Below, one piece after another: positions 1 to 10,546 of a stretch of 64,000 nt of DNA (positions within the stretch are counted from its first letter, which is position 1; every line of letters starts with the position of its first letter). Both the position numbers and the translations under genes were made by a program. The stretch is from Rostrohypoxylon terebratum (taxonomy: Eukaryota; Ascomycota; Sordariomycetes; Xylariales; Hypoxylaceae): contig MU385857.1 of assembly GCA_022497145.1 (NCBI GenBank), forward strand, positions 62,001-126,000, read 5' to 3'. The notes under the pieces are model-generated. The model saw only the letters and a list, made by a program, of their open reading frames with translations, had not been told where the DNA came from and ran no database searches.

Positions 1-207
1 GCCTGTAATTTGAATCGCAGTAAAAACTTCTAGTTGCACGATATCTCAGTTAGTCTTGCACTGGGTGTTAAAGTCACTAAATGACATCGGACTGGATACA
101 AACGTCCTAATATAATACTCTTAATGAGGATTTGAACATTCGTGGGTATCGTAAGGACTTCCGAAGACGACGGTTGATATGGTACATGGATTGGGTTCTA
201 TTGACTA

Positions 208-1269
208 TTACTCCTCGCCCTTGGTCTTCCGCTTCTTCTTTTTCCTCTCGCCCACGTTTTCTTCCGGCGCGACAAAACCTTGTTCTCGTTGACGTTTCTT
301 TTCCTCTTGCTTGACCTTCTGCTGCTCCATCCGTTCCTCGTGCGCGATGCGCTTCTTGGCTTCCTTGCCGATGTGGTATTCGCCGGCCTCGATCTGCAGA
401 TCCACCTTGCTCTTCTCTTGCGGCGGAGGGAAGGGCGTGTAGACCTTCTTGCTCTTGTCGGTGACCTTGTGGGGCACCATGCGCTTGCTCAAACTCCTCT
501 TTTTGTAGTTTGGGAGGAATCGCTCCCAGTTCTCGTTCGCTAGCTCGGGGTCCTTTGCTAGTTCTCGCTTGATCATGAGCTCCTTGATCTGATATATCGG
601 GTGGATATTTGCCATGGTGTCTTGGACGATCCTTCGAACTTCCTTCAGCCCCTTGTATGGACCGAGAACGCTGACGGTATTTCCTTGGACGAGTATGTAT
701 GTCTGTGTGAGAAGCTCTAGCGCTTTTAGGGTCTGTCCTTCGGGGCCGAGTATTCTCTGCCGTCGCTTTACGAATTTGTCCTTGTTGCGCACTAGGTTCC
801 TTATCTTGATGATATCGCATGCCATATCGTCTTGAAGAATCTTTAATGCTTGTGGAGCAGGGACGCTGCGCGCTAGTAATTTGACGAGGTCTCGAGCTTT
901 GAGGATAGCAGCGGGATCGAATGTTTTTCTTGTCGTCTTAACCGTCATGCATCCTGTAATCATACAAGTTAATTATATTGAAGTATGAGGAATAGGTTGC
1001 CTAGTCAATCCTCACCTTCTACGAGATCTAGAGTACAAGCGATGCCATGTTGCTGAAGTGCCTTCGTGACGAGAGGCCAGGCCTCTTTGAGGTAGACTTC
1101 TCGGTATTTAGGGAACAGGCTGGATATTCATTAGCAATGTAACTTTGCGCATTGCGTCTCGGTTGAAATTCACTTACACGGCGAACGACGATTCTTCGGC
1201 AAATGTTCCGCCTGCGTTATCCGAGGGTTTGAAAGGCTCGATTTTCCACTTGTCTAGAACACGAGACAT
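208..1269 (-). CDS. KRR1: KRR1, small-subunit processome KH-domain protein (3 exons, 313 aa)
   Basis: Nucleolar rRNA-processing factor needed for 18S rRNA maturation and 40S assembly. Exons on the minus strand are 1269-1178, 1119-1016 and 953-208; introns have GTAAGT and GTGAGG donors and phases fit. The start gives MSRVLDKWKIEPFKPSDN, followed by the typical GGTFAEESSFA and LFPKYRE segments. A KH-type domain holds a GPEG loop at about residues 135-138 (GxxG motif), followed by the family signature IHPIYQIKELMIKRELAKDP. The C-terminus is a lysine/arginine-rich coiled tail with a KKKKRK nucleolar-type signal. The length equals yeast Krr1 (316 aa). Its upstream flank is a 2.8-kb intergenic stretch shared with the divergent GATA gene. 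Very secure; only the exact short exon borders are inferred. Confidence 0.95.
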
Positions 1270-1578
1270 ATTAGATTCTATGCTTATGATAATTCTTGAA
1301 GTTTATAAACTTGCCTATATCATCAGTGTCCCATGGCTTATCTTTCTTGTGTGTAGATGGCATCTTGGCAGAGATGTATGGAATAGTGTTTGGGGTGTGA
1401 AGGAGTTTACGATCAATCACTCTGCAACTTTTTTTCAAGATGTCATTAGCCAGAACTTTTATGTGGGCCTTCCAGCCGCTACATAAACCCCCACCAATCA
1501 GTGGCTGATTATGTAACGCCACATCCGTGCTAAACCTTAATTATCTTAGATCCTACCTGGTAGGACCTAGGACCTAGG

Positions 1579-1717
1579 CAGAAGGACCAGAGAGAAAGTG
1601 CCCCATGTATTAATGGCACCGTGATACACTGTCCTGATTGACCAATCAAAAACCGGGGTTTATACAGTGTATCACGGTACTATTAGTACATAGGGCACTT
1701 TCTCTCTGGTCCTTCTG
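1579..1717. mobile_element. 139-bp foldback (MITE-like) element with 54-bp inverted arms
   Basis: Positions 1579-1632 and 1664-1717 are inverted copies matching at 50 of 54 positions, separated by a 31-nt loop. The termini read CAGAAGGACC...GGTCCTTCTG. The pentamer CTAGG flanks both sides (1574-1578 and 1718-1722) and may be a target-site duplication, although CCTAGG motifs are common here. All four arm mismatches are transitions. There is no coding capacity, so it would be non-autonomous. Superfamily not assigned. Confidence 0.75.
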
Positions 1718-1723
1718 CTAGGT

Positions 1724-2049
1724 CAGCGCAGGGAATCAGGCAGTCAGGCCAAGCCACACCCTCTAGCCTGACCTGACTGGTTTGATTGGCTAGAGCTGCC
1801 TGACTGGGGTCAGTCAGGCAGTCAGGTTGGTCAGGCAAACAGACTAAGTGGGTCATTGGTGGGTCATATAATAAGCTTAAAGTTAGAAGTAGATTTTTAT
1901 CAAATAAAATTAGGCTTATAAATTATATACTTAGGTACTTATTCAATTAACCAATGAAACCATTTATAAAGGTGGGTCTGTCATTGAGAACTTGGCCTGA
2001 CAGGCCATCAGTCAGGCCGCCATTTTGGCCTGCCCGATTCCCTGCGCTG
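1724..2049. mobile_element. 326-bp MITE-like element with CAGCGCAGGGAATC termini
   Basis: The left end (1724-1742) and right end (2031-2049) form an imperfect inverted repeat starting CAGCGCAGGGAATC, with one mismatch in about 19. AGGT occurs immediately outside both ends (1720-1723 and 2050-2053) and could be a target duplication. The interior is rich in short repeats of CAGTCAGGC in both orientations at both ends and AT-rich in the middle (about 1855-1970). No ORF. It starts six bases after the 139-bp element, so the two are side by side in one CCTAGG array. The class is uncertain; the CAG...CTG ends are compatible with a DNA transposon derivative. Confidence 0.65.
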
Positions 2050-2465
2050 AGGTCCTAGGTACTAAACCTCGCATAGAGGCATTTCACTTTGAGATCTATG
2101 GATCAACTACCTATTCGCATATGAAAATACCTACCTATCTATGGAAAATTGGAAATCATGGAAATGCCTATTAGTACTATTTTCATTTCAGACACGTGTG
2201 GATTCCACATGTATATTTAACTTGCAATGAACAGCGATTTTACAATATGTAAAGGGGGTTACTTGGAATGAAAACATTAGGAGAAACGAAAAGTACACTG
2301 GAAAGGTTGTCGTATCATTGAATATATGATATGTTACTAGGTACGAATATATCTCTTTCTAAATGCTGTCACCTGCATTTCTGAAGCTCGATATCGATAT
2401 AATATTGTTGATGATTGTGTATTACCTGGACAGTATTAGTGCTTAAGAGTCGCTATGACCTTGTA

Positions 2466-2495
2466 TACCTAGGTCCTAGGTCCTAGGTCCTAGGT
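2466..2495. repeat. CCTAGGTCCTAGG array
   Basis: Four overlapping CCTAGG palindromes in direct succession, spaced seven bases apart. The same motif recurs at many intergenic sites in the window (for example about 34021-34078, 39839-39860, 60420-60450). Confidence 0.8.
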
Positions 2496-4054
2496 AGGTC
2501 CTATAATATTATTAATGCCTCAACTGAGGTCCTTATCGTGAATATTGCTTCGCAAAGATTGAGAGCTGCTAGGTAGAACTGATCGAATAAGGATAAGTTA
2601 GATATTTGAAGTTGAAACGAATTCAAGGAGATATGAACTACACACGATAGGCTATTCCAGAATAAGTTCAAGGTTGTTGACATGGCATTTCGGTAAATCG
2701 CAGAGGACAATGCGTTATTATTGAGATATCGAATTCTCAGGGGCAGCCTTGAAATCTGAAGTGTCTCCTGGGCTTATCAGCTCAGCTTGCCTCACTTCAA
2801 GGTCCCAAATTTGAACAACTACATACATAGTAGTAATATGTCATAGCCTGCCCTATTATTGGCTGTACATTTTCGAAAATACAATGGTGTTTAAAGTTGC
2901 AAACCTACATGAACCATACCTAGTATGTATTAACACAATACTGCCGGAGAGACATGTACGTAGTAGGTTAACGCCAATCATACCTAAAATTTAAATTCCA
3001 ATTCTTTATTGCATTTCCTTCCAACATGCCTACTAGGTAGGTACCTGTTGGACAGTGGACTAGCCCAATACTTATGTGACTTGCGAAAGATCAACACGCA
3101 GACAGGTCAACACGAACATCAGATCCCCCATTCTGGCGTAGGGCTGTGCCAATTGCTCCCTGTCACATTGATAATCTCCCACCGTACTCCGTGAGCAAGG
3201 GGAACCAGCCAATCGAAGTTAAGATGATCTTAGAATCCTTTGCCTTCAGATTAGCAGATTAGCAGATTACCTAGTACCTAGTAGGTAAGTGGTAGGTACA
3301 TTTATCCCGCTGCCAAGAAAATAGGATGGAATATTATGTATTTAAACGTAAGGAAAAAAAAGCATGCAGGGAGGTAAGATCGATAACAATATTTTCTCTG
3401 CAATTTCTACGTGTTTGCGTCTTTCCCGAGTCCTACATCTGACGTTCAGGGGAATCTATGTAATTCTATCCTCTCGCGCCGCGTGCTTGATCCTACATAC
3501 CTTGACTTTTTTTACCTATCGTCTGGATCACTTTTTTTTACTTGGCTGCTTGACTGCTTGACGTTACCCATTCCCTACTTTTGGGACAAATTTCACGACT
3601 TGTTCAATCGTTCATTCTATTGCCTGCTCCACTCTCTAATTACCAATCGGCTTGTTTTGATTTCACGGTTCACGGTTCTGTACGGCAGGTTCTAAAAAAA
3701 GCGAGTCTACTTGGGTACATGCCATTATTGTACATTATTCTCCCTCAAAGTTGACATCACAAAATAATTCTTCATACCTCAATACGTACTGTCGTGTTAA
3801 AATTTTTGGCGACCGAGTTGTAACTCTTTCGTTATCCATTTCGACATTTCGACATTTCGACTAATATCCAATACCCACCTTCGACCTCTCCCCACCGCGA
3901 TTGGTAGTTCCGAGTTTTCTCGGGACCTTAAAATTTATTCACCACGGCGTCCTCCACAGTCGCGTCGTTGCAGGTAGAGGGCAATCTGCCACCAATCACC
4001 TCACCTCTTCCAACACGTACAGAATCACCGGCACTACCGCCAATTCGATCAGTG

Positions 4055-4771
4055 ATGGAGGAAGGCACGGCGCCGCCGCCTCTACCGCCGGCAACCCTCG
4101 AACCGATATCACGTCCGAGTTCAACGTCTTCTGCGACAGCTTCGATAGCGCAGCTCCCTGGAGTTTCGGCGCTAGCAACTACGAATTCAACAACCAGTTC
4201 ACCACAATTAAGGTGAGTTAATACTTTTTTTCTAAAAAAAAGGAAGAAAAAAAGGATCTCCATACATTTACATCACGGAGTTTATACGAGAGGAATAAAA
4301 CAATTTACATGTTGGTGACGTGCATTTGTTGGAATAACTTGCGACTTCTTCGTCTGTCTCGTTAAGAAGAGTCTAGACTAAGGGTGCTAAAGTCGCTGTG
4401 TTGGGGCGCACTTTGGGTAGCAGAGTTCAGCAAGTGCCGTCCACCTAAAAAAAAAACGAAAAAAAGGAGAAGGCGCCTGTACGCACTGCGCCTGCGAGCC
4501 ATACCGCAAACCGCACTAATCTGGAATTCCATCTTACTTTTAAACATTTACGTCAAAAGTTCCCATTTAAACTACCTTATCACGATTACCATCGACTTTC
4601 CGAGTTCAAGGTTTTTTACCTATACAATCATTCGCAGAACGATCCAGATACGTGGTATCGGATAGGACTTGACTAACATTTGTGGATGCCACATTTAGAG
4701 CAACAAGTACACCGGTGCCCCTAATGAACTCCTCTCCTGCGGCGCATGCGCCGACAGCTTCCGGCAATTTG
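4055..4771 (+). CDS. Upstream N-terminal exons of a long GATA-factor isoform (predicted)
   Basis: Two open segments in spliceable phase precede the GATA exon. Exon A (4055-4212, from the first in-frame ATG) ends at a GTGAGT donor. Exon B (4699-4771) starts after TTTAG and ends at GTAAGT. Joined, they give 77 codons of proline/serine/threonine-rich sequence (SPQLR|ATSTPVPLMNSSPAA) and reach exon 5346 in phase 0 through a 574-bp intron with an AAG acceptor. The frame of exon A is open further upstream (about 3932), so another acceptor or start (for example near 3972) is possible. AreB-type genes in other fungi are known to make several N-terminal isoforms. Inference; transcript data would settle it. 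Confidence 0.5.
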
Positions 4772-5345
4772 GTAAGTCATCAAATCTTTTAATCTCTATT
4801 TTTCTTTGCCCCTTTGTACCTATATCTTAAGATCGACTTCCGAAACAGCATGGTATCATGCCGAAATTCACAAACACTTTATACATACCCTTACCAAATA
4901 AAAAGAGTGGTGAGTATCAATCCCATTATCGGTGGAACTGTTGGTCTACTAAGGTGACAGGTACCTTAGTACCTTGGTAGACTTGATAGTTTATCGTGGG
5001 TAATAGAAACAAACCTTGGAAGTCGCAGTACCGAAAAGCTACTAGGTAGCGGTGGACGTCGAAGGTGGAGTTTTTTCTCCTCTTTCAATTCGTGCACTTG
5101 CTCGAGGAAATCGTTGGCACCCCGGCACAGACAAGGACTGTGCGAAACTTTGATTGGTTGCGTCCTTATCAGCACCCACCTTCTGGAATTTCTTCAATCT
5201 TCCCGTCTATCAATTTTATCAATCTCTCTATCTATCAACTTATCCTTTCCCTATCGATATCCATCTCTCTCCCGTCTCCCATCGCCGCATTCTATCCATT
5301 GATACATTGTCACCCATCTGAAATTCCCCCCTACTTGAGATCAAG

Positions 5346-6357
5346 ATGATGGCATCACATCCCACAGCAGCGGCTTCCGCTAACAATGATTCTCCGTCAA
5401 CCCAGCCAACATGCCAGAATTGCGGCACATCAACCACTCCGCTATGGCGTCGCGACGAGACTGGATCTGTCCTGTGCAATGCTTGCGGTCTATTCTTGAA
5501 GCTGCACGGTCGCCCGCGCCCGATATCCTTGAAGACCGATGTTATCAAGAGCCGAAATCGCGTTAAGACAATGCGCCCCGACATGCAAGTTAAAAAGAAG
5601 GTAAAAGAAACCCACCCCTTTCTTCTACAATCCCTCGCCCTATATATAATGTCACAATGCTTACAATCCTGTGCAGCAGAGCCTTCCGGCTACCAACGCA
5701 AATGGCTATCAAAACCACGACAATGCGACGGCTGCCGCTCTTGCTGCCGTTCGTGCAAGTCAGCAAAAGGCGACAAACGGCCACGGTCATGGTACTCAAT
5801 CGCCCGTGTCGCGCACTGCGACCCCGTCTTTGTATGATCCGCATCTGACTGCTTTCCAAGCCATGGATCATTTCCAATCGGATGGTCTAGCACAATACCC
5901 AATTCCCGGCGGCTCTCCTGGGCATCAGTCCCCCATGAACGGCGATCAACAACAGACAGATGTTCCGCAAACCCATGAACAACTCATTGCCGCCAACTCC
6001 AGTTTAAAGACGCGCGTCAGCGAGCTCGAGCTCGTCAATGAGCTATACCGAGGTCGATTGCTGCAGTTGGAGGCAGATATGCAGAGTGCTGATAACTACC
6101 GACATTCTGCGGAGAGTGCTGTTAAGGAGGCGGCAACCGAACGAATGCAACGCGAAGAGACTCAGCGACAACTAGAGGACAGCCACAGACGAGAGAACAT
6201 CCTTAAAAGACGACTCGACGAGATGGAACAGGAGAATCAGGACTTGAAGAATAAGATTGAGGAGTCGGAAACGGAACGTGCTGCGAAGAGACCCAAGCTT
6301 GACGAGCCGAAGGTCGAAGAAGAAACCGAGGTGCCCACGCCGCAATCTGCGTCTTGA
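5346..6357 (+). CDS. areB: AreB/ASD-4-type GATA transcription factor (short isoform, 2 exons, 311 aa)
   Basis: DNA-binding regulator of nitrogen metabolism, usually counteracting AreA/NIT2 at GATA sites. Exons are 5346-5600 and 5677-6357, with a 76-bp intron (GTAAAA...GTGCAG, phase 0). One GATA zinc finger lies at residues 23-47 (C-X2-C-X17-C-X2-C), followed by the family-typical stretch LFLKLHGRPRPISLKTDVIK. The middle is glutamine/serine/proline-rich. The C-terminal third is a coiled coil beginning ANSSLKTRVSELELVNELYR, as expected for the dimerisation zipper of AreB, Gzf3 and Dal80. An NLS-like AAKRPKLDEPK lies near the end. The single finger plus leucine zipper distinguishes it from AreA and from SreA-type factors. 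CTTATC (GATAAG) sites at 4576, 5165 and 5239 lie just upstream and fit auto- or cross-regulation. Confidence 0.9.
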
Positions 6358-7153
6358 ACAATGGAAATGACGATGAGATTCGGTCTTGACAGGTCCGGCT
6401 TTCTTTTCCAACCATATTTTCGATGATACCTTCGACTATTCTTCTTTTCCTTGCCTGTAATACTATTAGTCACGATTTCCATTTTGCGCGGTTGGTTCTC
6501 CCTTCATTCGGAAGCCCAGAGGAGAAAGCAGACGCTTTTCCGAATCGGACTGGTCCATGATTTTTTTAATCACTAGTTGACGTGGGATGATAACTTATTG
6601 CGGTGGCCTATGGGTTGGCACGGTCAAAAAACCTTGAGCAGCTTTGCGAGGTAGATGAACACCATCATGACTGAATGGCTTGGTCTTTATAGCTGTCGAC
6701 CCTGCGATAGTCTGCTGGCTTGCTGGGAGGAAACGGGGAACACGAAAGGAGTTTACGGAGTCACCAATTCTACCGGGAATACCACCCACCGGCTGATGGT
6801 CAATAAAAGTTGATTTGCATTCCTAATAATGATTCTGGGGACCTTACTATTAGTCTATAGTTGTCAAGGCTCTATTCGTGCAGATAATACCGTGGTACAT
6901 CTAAACTAAAGCTTGGGCTCGAGGCAACGTGTTTCTGAATGATTTGATCTCACATCCAATCGCCTGGCTGCCATGATTGAACATCAAACGGCATTCCCAG
7001 GGCGGTCTGGCCTTGTCAACTTTCTAGGTATTGGGGTAATAATTAGTGTATATCCATGGCAGACCCTTAGAGGTGATGATTCCAATGCCGTCTTATAGTA
7101 TGTACATTTTTATAGAGTCCGAATCCTGAATGATTTCCTAGTCTAAGACTGCC
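6358..7153. other. Convergent intergenic region downstream of the GATA gene
   Basis: Holds the 3' untranslated regions of two convergent genes. No further coding or RNA signal seen. Confidence 0.5.
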
Positions 7154-7516
7154 TTACGTATTGTCGCTCACTCGTTTTTTATCTTCTTCTATCTTCGACT
7201 TGTTAAACCCCATCAGGTCGCCAATGACGCCTCTCGGCTTGGGAACAGGGCATTCTCTTTCCTTCCTTGGCCTGGTAGCCGCGCCGCGCGTTTCGGCAGC
7301 GATCTTGTCGAAGTCCTCGCTGGGACTTTCGAATTGGACGATACCGCCTTGGACTTCGGCTGGCTCGGGTTTCCTCCGTCGACGCCGCCTCGTACCATCT
7401 GGGGCCACCTCCGAGTCGGCGTATTTTATGCGTGGCGCGGGACACGGGAGGAGGTGTGGGAGGGCGACGACGAAGAAGCTCGCTACGACGGTCGTGGCGA
7501 AGAGCGAAGATGTCAT
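7154..7516 (-). CDS. Small membrane-anchored protein of unknown function (120 aa)
   Basis: I do not recognise a named family. The protein starts MTSSLFATTVVASFFVVALP, a short n-region and a single hydrophobic segment (about residues 3-21), compatible with a signal anchor or a mitochondrial or ER membrane segment. A run of six arginines (about residues 43-48) follows, then an acidic/polar region and a proline-containing C-terminal block with CPVPKPRGVIGDLMGF. An in-frame ATG ten codons upstream (start at 7546) would add MPPHLHPRSR; I prefer the downstream ATG because the hydrophobic segment then lies at the very N-terminus. It is divergent from the phosphatase gene across 0.9 kb. Coding status rests on the ordered amino-acid composition and small-protein layout, not on a known domain. 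Confidence 0.6.
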   Translation of the reverse strand: MTSSLFATTVVASFFVVALPHLLPCPAPRIKYADSEVAPDGTRRRRRRKPEPAEVQGGIVQFESPSEDFDKIAAETRGAATRPRKERECPVPKPRGVIGDLMGFNKSKIEEDKKRVSDNT

Positions 7517-8416
7517 CCGCGACCGTGGGTGTAGGTGCGGCGGCATTCGGATAGCGGGGGTGGTCGGAAAGCTGAGATTGGGATGTTTAATGCATCTTCT
7601 TTGGGATTGTCAATTGATATAATTGCGCGAGATTCATACCTATAATAAACCCTTATGTATCTACCGCATGTCGATTGGAGGGTTGCGAGGCGTGCGAGCC
7701 GTATGGAGGTATGATATTGCCGCGACGTCGTTGATGTCCAAGATAGCGCATGATAATTAGTAGAAAAAACCCACGATATTTCGGTGCTTTTGGCTTCGGA
7801 TTGGTCGCAAATATCCAATCTAATCAATTTGATTTGATGTTCGCTATCAGCCGAGAATCTACCAGTTTATGTGGGACCATGGAACTGCCCGGCAGCTGCC
7901 CGGCTTCTCAGAGAACTCAGGTTACCTCATAACCTTGGTCAGTTTAAGCCTCAAAGCTCGGACCCTACTAATGTATTCTACTATGTACAGCATACAAGGG
8001 TACTTACTACTACGACAATTCCAACTAAATTCTAACAAGGGGGGGAGCTGCAGCGACCTAACTGCTAGGATCCGCTGAAATGACTTCAGAAATTTAGTCC
8101 TAATCAACCAATCCGCGTTTCTAATTTTGGACGACAAACTGACAATTATCACATCCCACGCGCCACGACGACACGGCGCGAACTATTTTATCGCGACAAT
8201 CGCGACAGTCGCTTGCATTTTACAAAGGAGACTCAACACATTAGTATTCATTGGAACTCGTGAATCCAGGTGAATATGGTATGAAAGCTACTATCCGGGT
8301 CTGACGATCAATCGCACGTTCGGCGATTAGTTTCAACCACGACGTCCAATCTTGACCCCAGCCACTTCTCTCACTCTTCAGCCTAGTTAGGGAGGAGTAG
8401 TTTGAAACCCCCAGAC
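7517..8416. other. Divergent promoter region (small protein / PPG1)
   Basis: About 0.9 kb between divergent genes. No coding region recognised; short TAGGTA-like and palindromic CCCGGCAGCTGCCCGG motifs (about 7888-7903) only. Confidence 0.5.
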
Positions 8417-9873
8417 ATGAGCGACCTTGATAAGTATGATTCTACTCAGGATATCTTGCGCCTTTTAAGCTTTTTTTTTTCTTTTGCTGACGCGGCTTGA
8501 ATAGGGCGATTGCTCAACTTCGAGCATGCCGTCCGATACCTGAGCCACAAGTAAGGGAGCTCTGCCACAAAGCGAGAGAGTTATTGATCGAGGAGGGAAA
8601 CGTTGTCACAGTTACAGCTCCGGTAACAGTACGTCAATATGCTATGCGATGATAAAGATACAGAGGTATTCTGACAAATGCGCGTAGATATGCGGCGATA
8701 TCCACGGCCAATTCCACGACTTGATGGAACTTTTCCGAGTTGGCGGTGATCCACCTGATACCAACTACTTATTCATGGGTAAGTCCAAAAGGATCATCCC
8801 TTCTGCTTAAGAATATATCGCTGACTGGGTTGATTTATATAGGCGATTTCGTCGACCGTGGATTTTACTCGCTAGAGTCCTTCCTTCTACTTCTATGCCT
8901 CAAGGTCCGATACCCCGATCGCATGACCCTTATTAGGGGGAATCACGAATCACGCCAAATAACCACAGTATATGGCTTCTATGATGAATGTCTACGAAAA
9001 TATGGTAGCGCAAACGTTTGGCGATACTGTTGCGACGTGTTCGACTACCTTGCCCTTGGAGCCATAGTCCTCAACGCATCGAATACCTTGTCGCCCCCCA
9101 ATGATATGACACCAAGCATAGAATACACCGAGCAGGACATCGAGATCGAAGTGTGCAACGCGGACGGAGATATCATGAGTCGTTATATGAGACGAAACAG
9201 CGATCAGTCGACGGACCGTGAGCGAAAGAGTCCCAATGGAACTCAGCCGAAGACGGGCCCACCCGGGTCGGGCGCGTCGGGTTCCAGCGGAGGGACCATC
9301 GGAAATCCGACGGGGGCGGTATTATGCGTACATGGTGGGTTGTCGCCGCTCATCGATACAGTGGATAAAATTCGCCTATTGGACCGCAAGCAAGAAGTCC
9401 CCCATGAAGGCGCCATGTGTGACTTATTATGGTCTGATCCGGACGACATCGATGGCTGGGGTTTGTCGCCACGTGGGGCGGGTTTCCTCTTTGGTGCGGA
9501 TATTGTCAAGGTCTTTAACCACAAAAACGACCTTTCGCTCATCGCGCGCGCGCATCAGCTTGTGATGGAAGGCTTTAAGGAAATGTTCGACGCTAGTATC
9601 GTCACCGTCTGGTCTGCACCCAATTACTGTTACCGATGCGGCAATGTCGCGGCCGTTTTGGAACTGTCCGAAGATCCCACAGGCGAGACATTCTTCGCAC
9701 GCAGCAACGGCGATGTGGGCCGGAGCGATGGCGCCGGTGCCGAAGGGGTCATGATGGAAGGAGAGAAGAGGCTTAAGAGTGGCCCGGCCAGGAGATATCG
9801 CGTGTTCCAAGCGGCACCGCAGGACTCCAGGGGCATGCCTGCCAAGAAGCCTGTAGCAGATTACTTTCTATAG
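8417..9873 (+). CDS. ppg1: PPG1-type serine/threonine protein phosphatase catalytic subunit (4 exons, 420 aa)
   Basis: Metal-dependent protein phosphatase of the PP2A/PP4/PP6/Ppg1 group. Exons are 8417-8433, 8505-8628, 8688-8778 and 8843-9873; all junctions have GT donors and AG acceptors and keep frame. Catalytic motifs are present: GDIHG (50-54), GDFVDRG (78-84), GNHES (110-114), then CVHGGLSP and WSAPNYCYRCGN. The C-terminus ends DYFL, as in PP2A-like enzymes subject to carboxymethylation. Between AIVLNAS and AVLCVHGG it carries about 80 extra residues (155-235) rich in S, G, T and acidic residues; my recollection is that filamentous-fungal Ppg1 proteins carry an insertion here. A second family-specific insertion precedes the RRYRVFQAAPQDSRG tail. 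Yeast Ppg1 acts with the Far/STRIPAK-like complex. The MSDLDK start also resembles Sit4/PP6, so the subfamily is likely but not certain. Confidence 0.85.
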
Positions 9874-10546
9874 GCGGGGAAAGTTCCCTAACATGAGGGT
9901 GGCACCCAGTGTATAAAAATGAGCAAACTCAGGCTCTCTTCAGCAGTGTTTTTGCTGTTTTCTGTGGTAACGATACCTGACGGAGTTCCGGAAATGAGAG
10001 AGAGAAATGGAATTTTGCTTACGTTTGTATTTTGAACTACATGCACGGCTACGAGGACGTGCTTGATACCAGGTGTTACAGTTACGAGAACAGGCCCCAT
10101 CATCCGCAATAGTCAAATGAAAATCACATTCCCGCACCCCTTCCCGTCGCAGTCCACTACAGTGGGCGAGGGAAGTCCGATTGAACGAGCGATGATTAAT
10201 TGCGAACGCCGAAATCTGTATTCTCTAATTGTACAAAGGAAATAACGCAGTATTCTACAAACTAGGTAAATATGAGTGTAATTGTACCACATGACGCCTC
10301 TTATGTACGGCAGAACCCTTCTCCCCCGGCAGCTATCCGAAACATGAGTAAACACGGTTGACACTCCATACCCCCATATCTTTTTTTTTTTTCCTTTTTT
10401 TCTAATTTCTTGCGCAACCCTCCATCCATCCATCTATCCTTACCTCCGACCCATTTACCACATCTCAAACGCGTACGTAAAAAAAAAAAAATGAAAAATA
10501 AACCCAGATCCGTTTTCCTTTTCTTGCCACACCAACATGACTCGAC
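9874..10546. other. Convergent intergenic region
   Basis: 3' flanks of the phosphatase and of the large repeat-protein gene, with T-runs (10381-10400) and an A-run (10479-10490). No gene seen. Confidence 0.5.

Larger units (their letters stand above)
1270..4054. other. Divergent intergenic region between KRR1 and the GATA gene
   Basis: About 2.8 kb with no convincing coding region. It holds two inverted-repeat elements (1579-1717 and 1724-2049), a CCTAGG array at 2466-2495, and scattered TAGGTA motifs. From about 3400 it turns pyrimidine-rich, as expected for the promoter and 5' leader of the downstream GATA gene, with a CGATAA site at 3381-3386. Short open frames here lack codon bias and family resemblance. 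Confidence 0.6.

Noticed and set aside
107..820. 237-codon minus-strand frame over KRR1
   Set aside because: Out-of-frame shadow of KRR1; the KRR1 frame has the KH domain and splice continuity.
3901..4263. Several overlapping frames before the GATA gene, including a minus-strand 111-codon one
   Set aside because: Only the frame running through 4055-4212 splices in phase to the downstream GATA exon; the others have no support.
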